Shown here piece by piece: positions 10,473 through 21,433 of a DNA stretch of 64,000 bases. Position 1 is the stretch's first letter. Every line of letters begins with the position of its first letter. Source of the stretch: Calycina herbarum (Eukaryota; Ascomycota; Leotiomycetes; Helotiales; Pezizellaceae); the NCBI GenBank assembly GCA_001414485.1, contig LLEY01000014.1:186001-250000 (forward strand), in the 5' to 3' direction. Under the pieces are notes generated by a model, which was not told the DNA's origin, searched no databases, and worked only from the letters and a program-made list of their open reading frames with translations. The translations under genes and the position numbers were made by a program.

Positions 10473-13400
10473 CTAAACAGGCTTAGTTGTCGGTGGGTTC
10501 CCCGCCGTCTTCGGCCGCGGTGTTTCCGGCGAGACCTCCTCATTAGAGTCCAACTTATTCAAGCGCAACTTCTCACCAAACATCGACACTAGCTTCTCCG
10601 AGTATTGATCAAGGAGGCTAGTCAAGACGGCTTCGTTCATCGTCTTGGATTTCATGTTCCTTTCTCCGAGAGCCATGATCGTCAATCGCAATTCGTAGTC
10701 GAGTTCACGGAGGGACTCGTCCTTGACTGGTTCCGACGACTTCAATTTCCTTCGGTAATTTTGAAGGGTGCGACAGATCGTTTCGGTCGTGTTGCCAAGC
10801 GAACCAAACTCGCTGAAGTTCCCAGTCTTCCTGTCCTTCGAAGAGTCATTCAATGATGCCAAAGATGGTCGTCTCATATCTTTCGCCCTAAGACTGTGTG
10901 GGCTTCGTGATCGATCTCGCCCCTTGCTACGACGAATATCGGCGTCGTCAGATGAGGATACAAGATGCTTCGAGCTTACCATAGGCACCGGTGGGACTCC
11001 AAGAGTGGGCGATTGCTGCGAAGAAAGGCCATATCCCGAGGTTTTCCGCCGGAGAACTCTTGGGGGCGGACGAAATCCCGTTGGTTGACGTTGGAAATCT
11101 GCCAATTCTGCCTTTGAAAGGACTCGTCTGAGTGGCCGGGTTCGGATGGGTGTATCTTTGGACTGAGGATCACCATCAGGGGCATTCATGATTACTGCCC
11201 ATTTTGGTTTTGATGAAAGATCCCATATCATGATACAACCATCGGACCCAGTACTTATCAGTGTTTTCTTATCCGAGTCGGGCGTTTCGAGCAGGGCGAC
11301 GTCTTTTACGGCAGCCGAGTGTCCATAATCTCTGTCTAAGAAAGCACCAGAAACTCCATCGTAAATTCTCACGGACTTGTCCGTCGAAGAAACCCCCGCA
11401 AGTATGGTTGGTTTTCCAGTTGAGGGGGTGCCCATAAAGAGAGCACTCATACTTACGGTATCCTTATTGTCACTATCCTGAGCGGCCCCGAAGGAGCTCA
11501 CAAGACGGCCGCTGGTAAGTTCGAAAGTCCCAATGCTGCGATCCGTCATGGCGACGATCAAATTCCCCGATTGCTCCCCTGAACAAGCTGACATGGAAAC
11601 TGGAGCGGCTTTGAGGGTGATGACTCTCTGAGTTATTGCGGCTACCTTGGCCTCTTCTTCGCCTACTCTAACAATCTGTCGCACTTGGATGTCTCTGTTG
11701 GATGAGCATGAGATTAACCTTTTCCCATCATTGGTAAACAATACCCCAGTTACACTCGCAGTATGATCATTCATAGTTTGCACATGAGACCACTCCTTGC
11801 CTCCAAATCGGAAAAGTTGAACAGTCATATCCCGTCCGCAAGAAGCCATCAAGGTATCATCATCGCTCTCATATAGAGCAATGTCCTGAATATCAGACTG
11901 GTGTGCCCGATTCGTGGAAACACAAGCGTGGGATGCTGTATCAATGATACGTATAAAGCCATGTTTGTCTCCAGTGACTAGATATTTCCCCTCGTTCGTC
12001 GGTCGAACCACGAGACATTGATTTTCGTCGCCCCCAAGTTCCACATGGACAGTCAATTTGCACTCCCCATTCAAATCCCAAAACATAATGGTTCCGTCAG
12101 CAGACCATGTAAGAAACATGGCCTCTATAACATTCGGTTGAGACAATAGTCTGACCCCGTTAACTGAGGCGCCATGGGCAGGAAGAGTGCGTCGTCTGTT
12201 GGCCGGTAACAAACCCGGCGTGTATATTGCAATTTCGTTCTTCGAGTCGATAGTTACAAGAGTTCGTGCTGCGTATCCCATAGCATTGAGATGGGGGCCA
12301 TGGGATTTAACGACCTCTGTTTCAAGCGAGTCCGGGGATTCAGGAGGAGTGCTGGGGGTCAATAGCTGATCTAAGCTTAAAACTTTAGCCCTTCCCCCAA
12401 GGCCCCCGATCCGTACCAGTCGCTCTTCGGTATCCATAGCAACGCAAGTGATTGGAAAGCCAGTATTTGCAACCTTCATCAAATTTCCCCGATCCTCACA
12501 CTCTTCTAGAAGACAAACATCTCCTTTTTGAGAGCAAACAATTGCCTTGCAGTCAGAAATGGCCGTCATACAGCTGAACTTGCTTTCTCTGAGGTCGCCG
12601 AGGACAACATTTCGCCCAGGTAATGTCCTTACTAATCCGGGTGGTGGCACTACAACTTGTGGCAGGGGGGTCCCATCCAAGGCAAATTTTGGCTTTTTGG
12701 GTGATATACTTTGAGGTTCCTCGACCCTCCAGATTTTGATGTGTCTTGTCCCGATGGTGACCAATACATTGCCGAGCCACATCATTTGTTGAATTAGGGT
12801 TGTGCATCTGCCACTTGAATGTAGTTTTGCAATACCAGTTCTTTGGTCGATCGAGCTGACGTATAGATACCCGTCCTGCTGGACCCCTAAGCTCGCAAGG
12901 TATTTTTGGTCGGGGCTAAAGGCTACAGCACGAACACCATGATCGTGCCCGTCTACCGATGTTAAAGGCATATCAGAAGAGCCATCTTGGAGTGAGAAAA
13001 CAAGAACCCTTGGCGCATAGCCAGTCTATGGTACAGTTAGCTAGCGCAAACGGCTACAAAGAATGGGGGTTCATACCTCTCCCACTGCCAAAAGCTTTCC
13101 ATCTCGACTTATAGAAACACAGGTAGCAGCTTTGATACTATCCCTCGTTCTTCCTCCTACCCTCGACGTCTTTGGGGAGTCTGTATTATCAGGAGTTGAA
13201 GGATTAAATGGCGGTCCAGCGTCCCCGAAAGACCCTAGAGCTCGGGTACGTCCATCACCTCCTGCACTACCTGTAGAAGCGATTGGCGTGTTGTTGGAAC
13301 TGGGGGTGGCGGACCCTGCCGCTGGCCTGGCCCGAAAGAAATGTTGGGAGAAACTTGAGTCGTAATTGACACTCACAACAACAGCTGCAGCTCCTGCGGT

Positions 13401-13592
13401 ATATGCGAATTTGGGAGGCGACAACAAGCTATCGAAAGCGGCAGGGGACGCAACAGTGGTTCCAATTACTCTCGTGAGTGACAACCCGGACTCGTATGGT
13501 TTTGGGAGTTTGTAGGTGAACCGTGGATTGCGTGGAAAGGGACCGCCCGGGGGGTAGGCAGAGGATCGTGAGTTGGTGGGTGTGAACGACAT
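10473..13592 (-). CDS. WD40-repeat protein, MABP1/WDR62-like
   Basis: Two exons, 13592-13077 and 13025-10473, joined across a 51-bp intron (GTATGA...CATAG); the join restores LLAVGETGYAPRVLVFS, a typical WD strand, and gives 1022 residues. Residues about 40-80 (LTRVIGTTVASP, AYTAGAAAVVV) match the first blade of MABP1/WDR62 proteins, and SVDGHDHGVRAVAFSPDQKY, ILAGVSSTDKSVRIYDG and LISTGSDGCIMIWDLS are clear WD repeats through about residue 760. The last 250 residues are Ser/Arg-rich followed by a predicted helical tail (about 930-1000). Animal relatives scaffold JNK signalling at spindle poles; the fungal role is not established. A GTG-initiated frame upstream has no ATG, so the start at 13592 is preferred. 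Confidence 0.88.
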
Positions 13593-14546
13593 AATCAGGC
13601 CATGGGTATGTTGTTGGAATTAATTGGAAAGAGGAGTCGAGAATGGGATATCTCCGTCATCAGGGAGGGTCCAATTGAGGCGGGAGGGAGTGAAATCGAC
13701 GCGTTGTCGAAGTTGGCGGGGATGGAGGGATTGAAATAGGACATGGAGAGCTATTGTCTCTTTATTAGCTGGTTCTTGTGGTGGTAAGCTTGGATTTGGA
13801 ATCTTCGCCACGGCCTCTTTGTGCGATCAACAAATGCGGAACTTTGCACTCACAGCGTCGGATCTAATCGATCAAAGGGCAAAATTTAAAGGTCAAAGAA
13901 AGACATTCCCAAGAGAGGAGAGAATCTGCAGATGGGCCCAGAAGAAGAAAAAGGCGTCAGTACGGAACACCTCAAGATCGGTCGAGAAGAGAAGAAAAGG
14001 AGGGTTGAGGGCGGAGATGTTGGAGGTGAAGCTTCAGCTTCACGCGCTTTGATCTTCACCAATCTTGAGCGCCGGATGGGATCCTTGCCCAAATGACAAC
14101 CGTGCACCCAGCAACACTGTCACACTAGACCCCAAACTAGGAATATCTTGAATTCAAAGTCAAGTAATAGTTACATTATTTACAGAAGTTATGGCTATTG
14201 TCTTCCAAATTGCTGTTAAAGGGTATGCCATTCACCAATCAACAGCTCCTCCCAACAGAGCACAAACATGTGCATAATGAACAATTAATATCTCAAATCC
14301 ACATATGCTTCTCACTGCGCCGCGCCCATTCCGTCCTATATTCATACACACCTTGATATACAAACAATTTTTTTACAAATGGAGCGGCGGTGTTTATGCT
14401 CGTTTAATCGGTTAACCATCCAGCTGGGTTCCGGCAGATGTCGAGCTGCAAGGCTACCAGCAGATCTTGCATCATACCCGTCGTTTAAGTAACAATCCTA
14501 GGAGTTGTGAAGGATTCGAAACTCCTACAGCCTTATCCAGAATCCC
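13593..14546. other. intergenic: 5' flank of the WD40 gene and 3' flank of RRG9
   Basis: Contains an open minus-strand frame (13811-13620) without an ATG and ending in a stop before the WD40 start. No RNA gene or repeat was recognised. Confidence 0.5.
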
Positions 14547-15665
14547 TCACTCCCCATCTGGCCTCCGAGTGGTAATCAGCTCTGGCATCTCATCTATTTC
14601 CTTCAGATGGTTCTTCTTCAGGGGCTTGTCGAACTTGTCCCCAAAATTTCCTCCCTTTCTCCTTGGAAGCTCGAGTAAGGCTGGTATAATTTTCTCCTCC
14701 TTCAACTGCAGCCATTCCGGCTTTCCTCTGCCAATGCCAGCATCCCTCCATCTTCTTGGCGGCTTCACGCCCAATTCCGCATACCTGCTCCAGACCTTCT
14801 CTCCTCTCCTAAACCATCGTAGTTCTCGGTCTGTCTGAACATCGGGGGTCGGTACCCATTTCGATTTCAGAATCCTGCGAATGCCTTCCGCCGAAACCTC
14901 GAAATTCTGAGCAAGGACTTCTGTTGTATATTTCTCCGGCATCTGGGCGTGCAATGCTCGTATTCCGGCCATAGCATCTGGGGAAAGACGTTTTAATGGA
15001 GCCCATCCGTCTGGAAACTTCTCCTTCAGCGCCGCCTTTTGTATCTGCCATTCTTCCTTTTGGGGTGGCACCCAGTCACCCACTGGCTTTCCATCAAGTT
15101 TAACATCTGTATTTCTTTCGCGTGTAGGTCCTGAGGAAGATTTGGTAGGTACGGGTGCTCGAGGAGAACTATAATGTAGCGCAAAGTTTGTGTTTATAAC
15201 CTTTGTCCGTCTGAAAGTTGGAGTAATCTCTTCCTCGGTATGTTTCTCTTCGCGTTTCTTTTCGCGTGGTTTGCTGAGAGGAGGTTTGCGTGGCTTGATT
15301 GCGCTCTCGTCGAAATCTGGTATTTCGGATATGATTTGTGGTGTCGATTTTGACTCCTCCGCAATGGCGTCAATTGCTTCTGGTGAGAAATCTGCGAAAG
15401 CATTCGATGAGAGAATTTGGCTATCATTATTACTCTTAGAGGTCGTGCCAGATTCTGGGAAATGGTCGGCGGGTGAGGCGGACGTCGAATCGGTAGATTT
15501 GAATCTACATTGAATTGGAAGACCTCTATGGCCAGGCAGGGTTCGAATCGCCGCCTGCGGTCTTTGGGGTGTAAAACGAGAGACTAAAGGTGTACTAGGA
15601 ATATCGACTTGGGCCACAGCGCGTACAAACGACCGCAGGCTGTTGACACTACAGCGGCACGTCAT
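14547..15665 (-). CDS. RRG9: Required for respiratory growth protein 9, mitochondrial (neugrin family)
   Basis: Single exon, 372 residues from the ATG at 15665; the frame opens slightly upstream only with a TTG. The N-terminus is rich in Arg, Ser and Val and lacks acids (MTCRCSVNSLRSFVRAVAQV), as in a mitochondrial targeting peptide. After a low-complexity spacer the conserved neugrin/RRG9 block lies at about 200-320: WAPLKRLSPDAMAGIRALHA, then FEVSAEGIRRILKSKW. In yeast RRG9 is needed for respiratory growth and mitochondrial genome maintenance; the human relative neugrin associates with mitochondrial 16S rRNA. These roles are inferred by family. Confidence 0.88.
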   Translation of the reverse strand: MTCRCSVNSLRSFVRAVAQVDIPSTPLVSRFTPQRPQAAIRTLPGHRGLPIQCRFKSTDSTSASPADHFPESGTTSKSNNDSQILSSNAFADFSPEAIDAIAEESKSTPQIISEIPDFDESAIKPRKPPLSKPREKKREEKHTEEEITPTFRRTKVINTNFALHYSSPRAPVPTKSSSGPTRERNTDVKLDGKPVGDWVPPQKEEWQIQKAALKEKFPDGWAPLKRLSPDAMAGIRALHAQMPEKYTTEVLAQNFEVSAEGIRRILKSKWVPTPDVQTDRELRWFRRGEKVWSRYAELGVKPPRRWRDAGIGRGKPEWLQLKEEKIIPALLELPRRKGGNFGDKFDKPLKKNHLKEIDEMPELITTRRPDGE

Positions 15666-16168
15666 GTTGAAGTACAAGACCGAAGTGCTGGAAAGGAGTT
15701 GTTCAAAAAACCCAGTAAATAATTCCGCGTGCTGACTAAGATTTCCCCATTAGGCCATTGGGCCAGTGCTTTTCAGACAACTTCCTCTCCATTCTCACCA
15801 GCACTACGTTAGTTGGATCGAGGATGCGTTTGGAATTTCATATTCAAAGTCTTGTTACAGGTTGATGGCACAACACCTCATTCACCACCTCAATCACCAA
15901 CCCATTCTTTTGCAGTGGAACCCATTAGAATCATCCCTAAGCATTTAATTTGGTATCTTATTTTTACTGAATTACTCCGTACCCTTTCTCTCTACCAGAT
16001 CTCCGATGCATACGCTCTCTAAAGCTAGAGCGCGTATCATCGCTGGGTGTCTTGTCTCCAAATAACCCACCCGCCAGGTTGAAACAACGTTTCTCCCCGC
16101 GTGCTCAGTAGCTTTCGGCTTGGCTCTCTTACCTATTCATCTGCTCAAATGGGTTGTTTTATATCATG
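15666..16168. other. intergenic: RRG9 promoter side and 3' flank of the secreted-protein gene
   Basis: About 500 bp with no gene-like frame. It serves as the 5' flank of RRG9 and the 3' flank of the gene ending at 16169. Confidence 0.5.
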
Positions 16169-17128
16169 CTAAGAACTGGTACTGGTCGCCACGGGTGCGC
16201 TGCTAGTGCTCGAGGTACCCGTTTTCTTCGCGACTGTTGCCTGTACGATTTGACCCGCGGTATTGAAGATCTGGGTTTCAGTAATGTTAGTAAAGTCATT
16301 CTTCTGGCGTAGTGTCAAAGGAGGGACCTACGATGTTGACCAACGCGTTAAGTGGCGAGTAGGAGTACGTCTTCTGGATATTGCCACTCGAGAGGGTTTG
16401 CTGCTCTCCGGTGAAGGTCATGTTGTTCAAGTAGCTTCCGACAATCGTGCTCACTCCTCCCACTTCTTGTACGATGTTTCCTAGATTATCCACAAGGAAT
16501 GAGAGAGTTGTGCCTCCTTGCGTGATGGAACCGAGCAAACCATCGACTGCCCCAATTACATCATCCACGATGCTGGTGACATTGTTCAAAAGGTTGATCA
16601 GTAAAGGATTCAGGTCCAGTGATTCAAACACCCGATTCACAATGTCAACCAAGTGTCCGAGACGAACGATCAGTTCTAATTGGGCTTCTACATCTGTAAT
16701 GGTAAGGTTGACCTCTATTTTGAACATCAGTAATGTACATTGTTGTTTCGCGGATATCGAAGCTTACGTTGAATAGAAAGCGCCACTCCCGCGTTGATCG
16801 TGACGAGACCAGCAACAGCAGCATTCAAGTTGATGTCTGCTTTCAAATTATCCACATCGAGTTCTATTCGGCCAACCGACAGATTTGGGACGTTTAAGAG
16901 AACATCCGGAGGTGTGGAACCGCTTGAGTCACTGCTGCTAGTCGTTCGTGTTGTGGAAGAGTTTGAGGCGCGGGTTGTTGAAGATTGAGAAGATGTGGGA
17001 GCGGCACTTGTAGGTGGAGGGGCGGCAGACGACGAGGGAGCTGCTGAAGTTGGTGACGCGACTTGTGAAGAGGTGAGTTGGAGAAAGCCAAAGGCGATGA
17101 ACAAAAACAACATCAAACGAGAAGCCAT
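16169..17128 (-). CDS. secreted protein of unknown function, paralogue A of a divergent pair
   Basis: Three exons: 17128-16768, 16714-16332 and 16270-16169 (introns 53 and 61 bp, GTAAGC...ATAG and GTAGGT...CAG with a CTAAC branch site), total 281 residues. The first about 21 residues are a signal peptide (MASRLMLFLFIAFGFLQLTS). Residues about 22-70 are Ser/Thr/Pro/Ala-rich, like an O-glycosylated stalk. The rest is a hydrophobic-patterned domain: LNVPNLSVGRIELDVDNLKA, INAGVALSIQQVNLTITDVE and VFESLDLNPLLINLLNNVTS. The splice choices are backed by collinear similarity to the neighbouring gene at 17714 (for example SLDLNPLL against SIDLNPLV, and IFNTAGQIVQATV against IFTNAAGNVVYTQV). No named family was recognised. 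Confidence 0.82.
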
Positions 17129-17713
17129 GATTAACGAGCGTTTGCAAAGTAACTGAGATCTGGCGATGAGAGACCTACAGTCAAGTCAAAGAGGAGGAAT
17201 GGACTGGCATAATAGCGCAATACCAAAGTACCGGACTCGAGACCGGATCAAAAATGTTTGATGACTAGTGTCGCATTCTATCCCGTGGTCCAAATGCAAT
17301 TACCTTTGACCAGGGACATCTTATGGTAAGAAAAACCTGAAAGTTGGAAAGAAAGATGCAATTTCATGCAACTCAAGGGGATTTTCAGGGGGTACTCCTC
17401 GCATTGTCGGGGAACTTCACGGCAATCTGCAAAATCCATCACACCCCACACCCTGCATGCAGAAGCTGACGGAGGGAGCTTCCGCTGTCTCCCAATCAGA
17501 GAAGGGCATTATTTTCCAAACGACTACGACGCTACTGCTACCCTTGACTCCGAATCATTTCTTGATTTTGGAGAGTTCAAAGGGGAGTCTACTCAGGGGA
17601 GGGGTCTTATTGACTGATATCGAGATGGGACTTACATTCTCTTGTCCTTCCTCTTAGCCAGCATTCAAGCCAACTTCATCCACAATCTTTGGTCTTTTGA
17701 CGCTCTGGCAATT
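17129..17713. promoter_or_regulatory. shared divergent promoter of the two secreted paralogues
   Basis: The 585 bp between two start codons pointing away from each other must contain the promoters of both genes. No specific operator was identified; the arrangement implies potential co-regulation (inference). Confidence 0.6.
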
Positions 17714-18589
17714 ATGGTTCAAGCTCTCCTCAACCGGATCGCCTTCTCGGTCTTGTTTGCCACTCAAATCGTTCATTCACAATACATCGGCTACAATCTC
17801 ACACAATCTGGCGATCCGGACTCAGTCATCTACGACACCGCCTCAACTCAATCGAATTCTTCTACAACAGTCCCAGAACCCGATGTATATCTAAATGCCA
17901 CTGTGCATGTTGGTGAAATCAGCCTTGTAGTTACGAATATCACAGCAAAGATCAATCTACAAGCGGAGGTGCTGAGTTTACTCTCCTTCAATGCCGGAGT
18001 AGATGTATCAATCGATCGAGTTCGACTCCTCATCCAAAACGTCGACGCACATGTTATCCTTGAAGCACGATTATCCAACCTCCTATTGATGATCACCGAT
18101 GTCCTAAACTCCATCGACTTGAACCCTCTAGTCGCGACCATTGGACAAGACGTTGGCCAAATCGTCAACACCACTCTAGGGGCTGTATCTGGCTCCGGCA
18201 CGACCGCAAGTTCAACCGTCTCGCGGAGATCTTACGAGCTGGAACACAACATCCTCTACAGCATCAACGACTATTCAGGAAATACCCACACCAACCGAAT
18301 ACTCTCGCAAAACGGAAGTCTTGTCGATCAATCTCTCGACAACAACGGACACATCAATGGTCAGATTGAGGTCGGGAACTATTTACAAGACATGAAATTC
18401 AATGGGTACAACAAGACTGTCTCGACGCATGGAGCGACTACGGAGCTGGAATATGTTTACGAGCCTTTCCCTGGTCTGAGTGTTGTCAGTGCTATTTTCA
18501 CGAATGCGGCGGGGAATGTGGTGTATACTCAGGTGTTGAGCGAGAGTAGTGGGGGTGGTTCAAGCACGATTAGCAGTGATAGCGATTGA
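17714..18589 (+). CDS. secreted protein of unknown function, paralogue B of a divergent pair
   Basis: Single exon, 291 residues. The ATG at 17714 is chosen because it starts directly with a signal peptide (MVQALLNRIAFSVLFATQIV, then HSQ); the frame opens earlier at 17642, but that would place 24 residues before it. The mature part carries several N-glycosylation sequons and the same hydrophobic repeat pattern as paralogue A (VGEISLVVTNITAKINLQAE, SIDLNPLV, GNYLQDMKFNG against GSYLNNMTFTG), plus an extra segment at about 175-225. No introns, unlike its partner. Function unknown; a surface or secreted role is inferred from the signal peptide. Confidence 0.82.
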   Translation: MVQALLNRIAFSVLFATQIVHSQYIGYNLTQSGDPDSVIYDTASTQSNSSTTVPEPDVYLNATVHVGEISLVVTNITAKINLQAEVLSLLSFNAGVDVSIDRVRLLIQNVDAHVILEARLSNLLLMITDVLNSIDLNPLVATIGQDVGQIVNTTLGAVSGSGTTASSTVSRRSYELEHNILYSINDYSGNTHTNRILSQNGSLVDQSLDNNGHINGQIEVGNYLQDMKFNGYNKTVSTHGATTELEYVYEPFPGLSVVSAIFTNAAGNVVYTQVLSESSGGGSSTISSDSD

Positions 18590-20136
18590 AGACCTCGAAG
18601 GAGTGGGAACTGAGATGGGAATTTCGGGACTTTTTCTGGGGAGTTTACAAAAAACCCTCCCTTTTTTTCTGGGCAGACATGAGGGGGAAAAGTCTTGTTC
18701 CGAGAACTCGAACCTAGAGAGGAGGCATCGAGTCCCTCGACATGAAGTCATAGGATATTTTTAAATAAAACCCCTCAACAAAAGCAAAGCTCGCTCGCCA
18801 AAATTCTCATAAAATTGCCAGCGCACAACCCTCCTTTTAAGCATGCACCCCTGAAATTCCATGCGTTCTAGACCTGACACCCTTGCAAACGGTTTCTCAA
18901 ACAGTGCTGCGCCGTACCGGGTAATCTTGAGGAAATCCCCTGATTGGGTTTGGGGGATTTCAACCATTCAGGAACCTGAAGCGTGATGCAGTTTGCTTTT
19001 TAAGTGTAACGGCACGGAGATTTAATATATTATGTGTTATAGGGATCTTGTTGTTAGCTCGATTGCCGGAGACTGAGAGGTGTGGTTCGGTCGATATAAG
19101 ATTGTGATGGCTTTATTTTGTTTTTACCCAACATTACTTTTGTCGGGAAGTGCACTCTCCTTGAGACTTCGAAGCACTTCACTTCTCACTTTCTGTGCGA
19201 AAGTTAGAATTTACTTTACCAACCAGGGCGACGGTTGATCGCGACAATCTTCGTGGCGTGTTACGACTCCTTTGCTCCAAAGAAGTGTTGTCGGAATACT
19301 TTTCTCTCCCCAAAAGAGTTCCACAAACCTTACTTTAGTCCTGGGTCGGGTTTCCTCATGCTTCTCAAAACCCGTTCCCAATTGGAGTGTTGTCGTTTTC
19401 CATTATTTGATATTTCTTCATGATTCGGTTCACACATTTCGTCAATTTGGTTGGCCGGCAGTGGTCCTAGGTAAGCTGGTTCCAATGATTCTGAGTGTAT
19501 AAACGAGTAACATGGCAAACTTGGGGCTCACCAGGAGTTCAAGATTTCCTATGCGACTCGACATGCGAGTAATTTGTATTGGAGGTGCTGTCGGGCGATA
19601 CCAAAAAGGAGTTTATTTTTATTGTATCGCCATAAAGGGTCTACCACTCTTCGTTCAGGAACTCGAAAATTGTTACAGGTATCCTTTTATGTTCTCCTCC
19701 AAGGGCCGTCGGGGTTTATCAATTTGGGGGGAGCTCTTCGTTGTAGGTGGTAGGCATAGTCGTGCCTTCCTCGATTTCACTATGCATCGCAGTTTCGAGG
19801 TCTAGATTGTGTCCGCTCGTGGGAAAGTGTATTCAGGAAGCTACGATGGGTGGTAGGAAGTCATGTTGGAGAGCGCCTCTGATCGCTCCTTCCACGTTCA
19901 GTCTTCACTCAGCTGTGCCTTCCCATGATGCTCGACTCCAAGACGGATAGCTCGCATCCAAAGCTCCTTCCGTGATGGCATTGCTACCAACTGCTTTCTG
20001 TCAAGATTCTCATTCTCTCATTTTGGTCCTTCACAAATATTCTTCAGCCTATCACCCACATATTATATTTCCTCAAAACATCATTTCCATACAGCAAAAA
20101 CAAGTTCCCAACCTCCACGTTCGTTCAGTCGCAACT
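18590..20136. other. intergenic, no gene seen
   Basis: Several 60-100 codon frames occur but have no recognisable domains. The last 160 bp are in frame with the following gene (an ATG at 19975 is open into it), so an N-terminal extension of that protein is possible. Confidence 0.5.
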
Positions 20137-21269
20137 ATGAGTTACATACCGGCCAAATCCTCCAGTTCGGAAGAGTACCTCCCCAGTGGATCAAGCCAAA
20201 CCACTCCTTTGCCAGGTTTCAAGACCGAGTTCAGCCCTCCGCCCCCCATATTTCGCGATGTCCTCCAAACGAAAAAGATAATCGCCTTCGAACTTGAAAA
20301 CGTCCTTTGCGACCATGAAGCAGGTTTTGCTGCAGCAAAACAACAGATAGCGTTTCGGTTCCGGAGACATTGCTTAGACCATTGCTATGCAAGGCTGGGT
20401 TTGGAACTCGACACAGCTACCATATCCGCCATGCGGGAAACAAAACCATACGTGGTCCTGGATGGAACACCGCGTTCTCAGGATTCATACAAACACGTCA
20501 AGGCGATGGCACAATATTTCCCGATACCTACAAGCAGGGACACCAGAAAAACAAGACACCTCCTCAAACGCCTCGACATAATATTTTCGCTGACTTTAGA
20601 GCAAGAGACAAAATGCAAGGAGAGTGCACTGCTGCTCCTCAAGGCACTCAAGGACAGCGGTAAGACGATTGTGGTTATCAGCGAAGGACCGTCTGATCGC
20701 GCAATCAAGATGCTGGAGAGGCTCTTGATGGCCCAGTACGTTGACAAAGTCATCACGGGTTCTGCTTTTGGCGTTTCAAAGAAAAGTGGACTTTTTACTG
20801 CGACTCTTAAAAAGTTGAACGCAAAACCACAGGACATGATTTATGTTGGGGATGACCGGTAAGGACAAACCCCTTTGCTATTTTTTGGAGCCCTGGTCGT
20901 GGATGGACGTTTGGCTTCCTACTTTTCACAGTTTTTCAACTTCTGACGTTCGAATTGTTGGAAACGTACTGATTATCTAGCAGCCAGCGACGAACGCTTA
21001 GGAAATACGCAACCGGATTAGATTGTGTATGGTGCAAGAAAGATATGGACGTTGGACTTTGGGATGTGGGTGTGGAGTGGAGGAATGGATACTTTGCAGC
21101 AAACTGTTTGAGGGCTCTCTTGCGCGCAGCCGAATCACTCGTCGTTCAACAGGGACCGTCAGTCAACACTCAACCATCAACTAACAAGAAAGCAGTTCCG
21201 TTTGAAGTTGACACTGCTTCCTTAGATTCTGGGTTGGACGAGAAAAAGAAGAGGTGTATCGTATCTTAG
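20137..21269 (+). CDS. HAD-superfamily-like protein with altered motif I
   Basis: Two exons, 20137-20858 and 20981-21269, 336 residues. The motif order of haloacid-dehalogenase folds is visible: motif I IIAFELENVL (about 48-57), motif II TIVVISEGPSD, motif III GVSKKSG and motif IV MIYVGDDR ending exon 1. In active HAD enzymes motif I is DxD; here both positions are Glu (E52, E54), so phosphatase activity is doubtful. Exon 2 continues RKYATGLDCVWCKKDMDVGL and ends KKKRCIVS, resembling a CaaX-like prenylation tail, though that is weak. The acceptor is a tandem TAG/CAG, so two isoforms differing by one residue can be made. An in-frame ATG at 19975 could add 54 residues. Confidence 0.75.
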
Positions 21270-21433
21270 AGGGATGGAGAGTGACAGCATCAGCCTTTTA
21301 GAGTACTTGGAATAAATACAATTGCGTGAGCCATCGGAGTTTTCTAGCTTGAAGCTTTTCTTGGAAAATCTTCGGATTCATCACCGATGAGACCCTTCTT
21401 TGAGATGATTGGGTAGAATGGGAGAATATTGGG

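Noticed and set aside
12187..12369. Plus-strand frames within the WD40 gene
   Set aside because: Antisense shadows of a clearly coding WD40 frame.
13620..13811. Minus-strand frame as an N-terminal exon of the WD40 gene
   Set aside because: It starts only at GTG, has no in-frame ATG, ends at a stop before 13592, and no donor site lies between that frame's end and the next start.
19512..19950. Plus-strand open frames upstream of the HAD-like gene
   Set aside because: No similarity, biased toward Cys/Phe/Arg with no splice sites that join them; likely chance.
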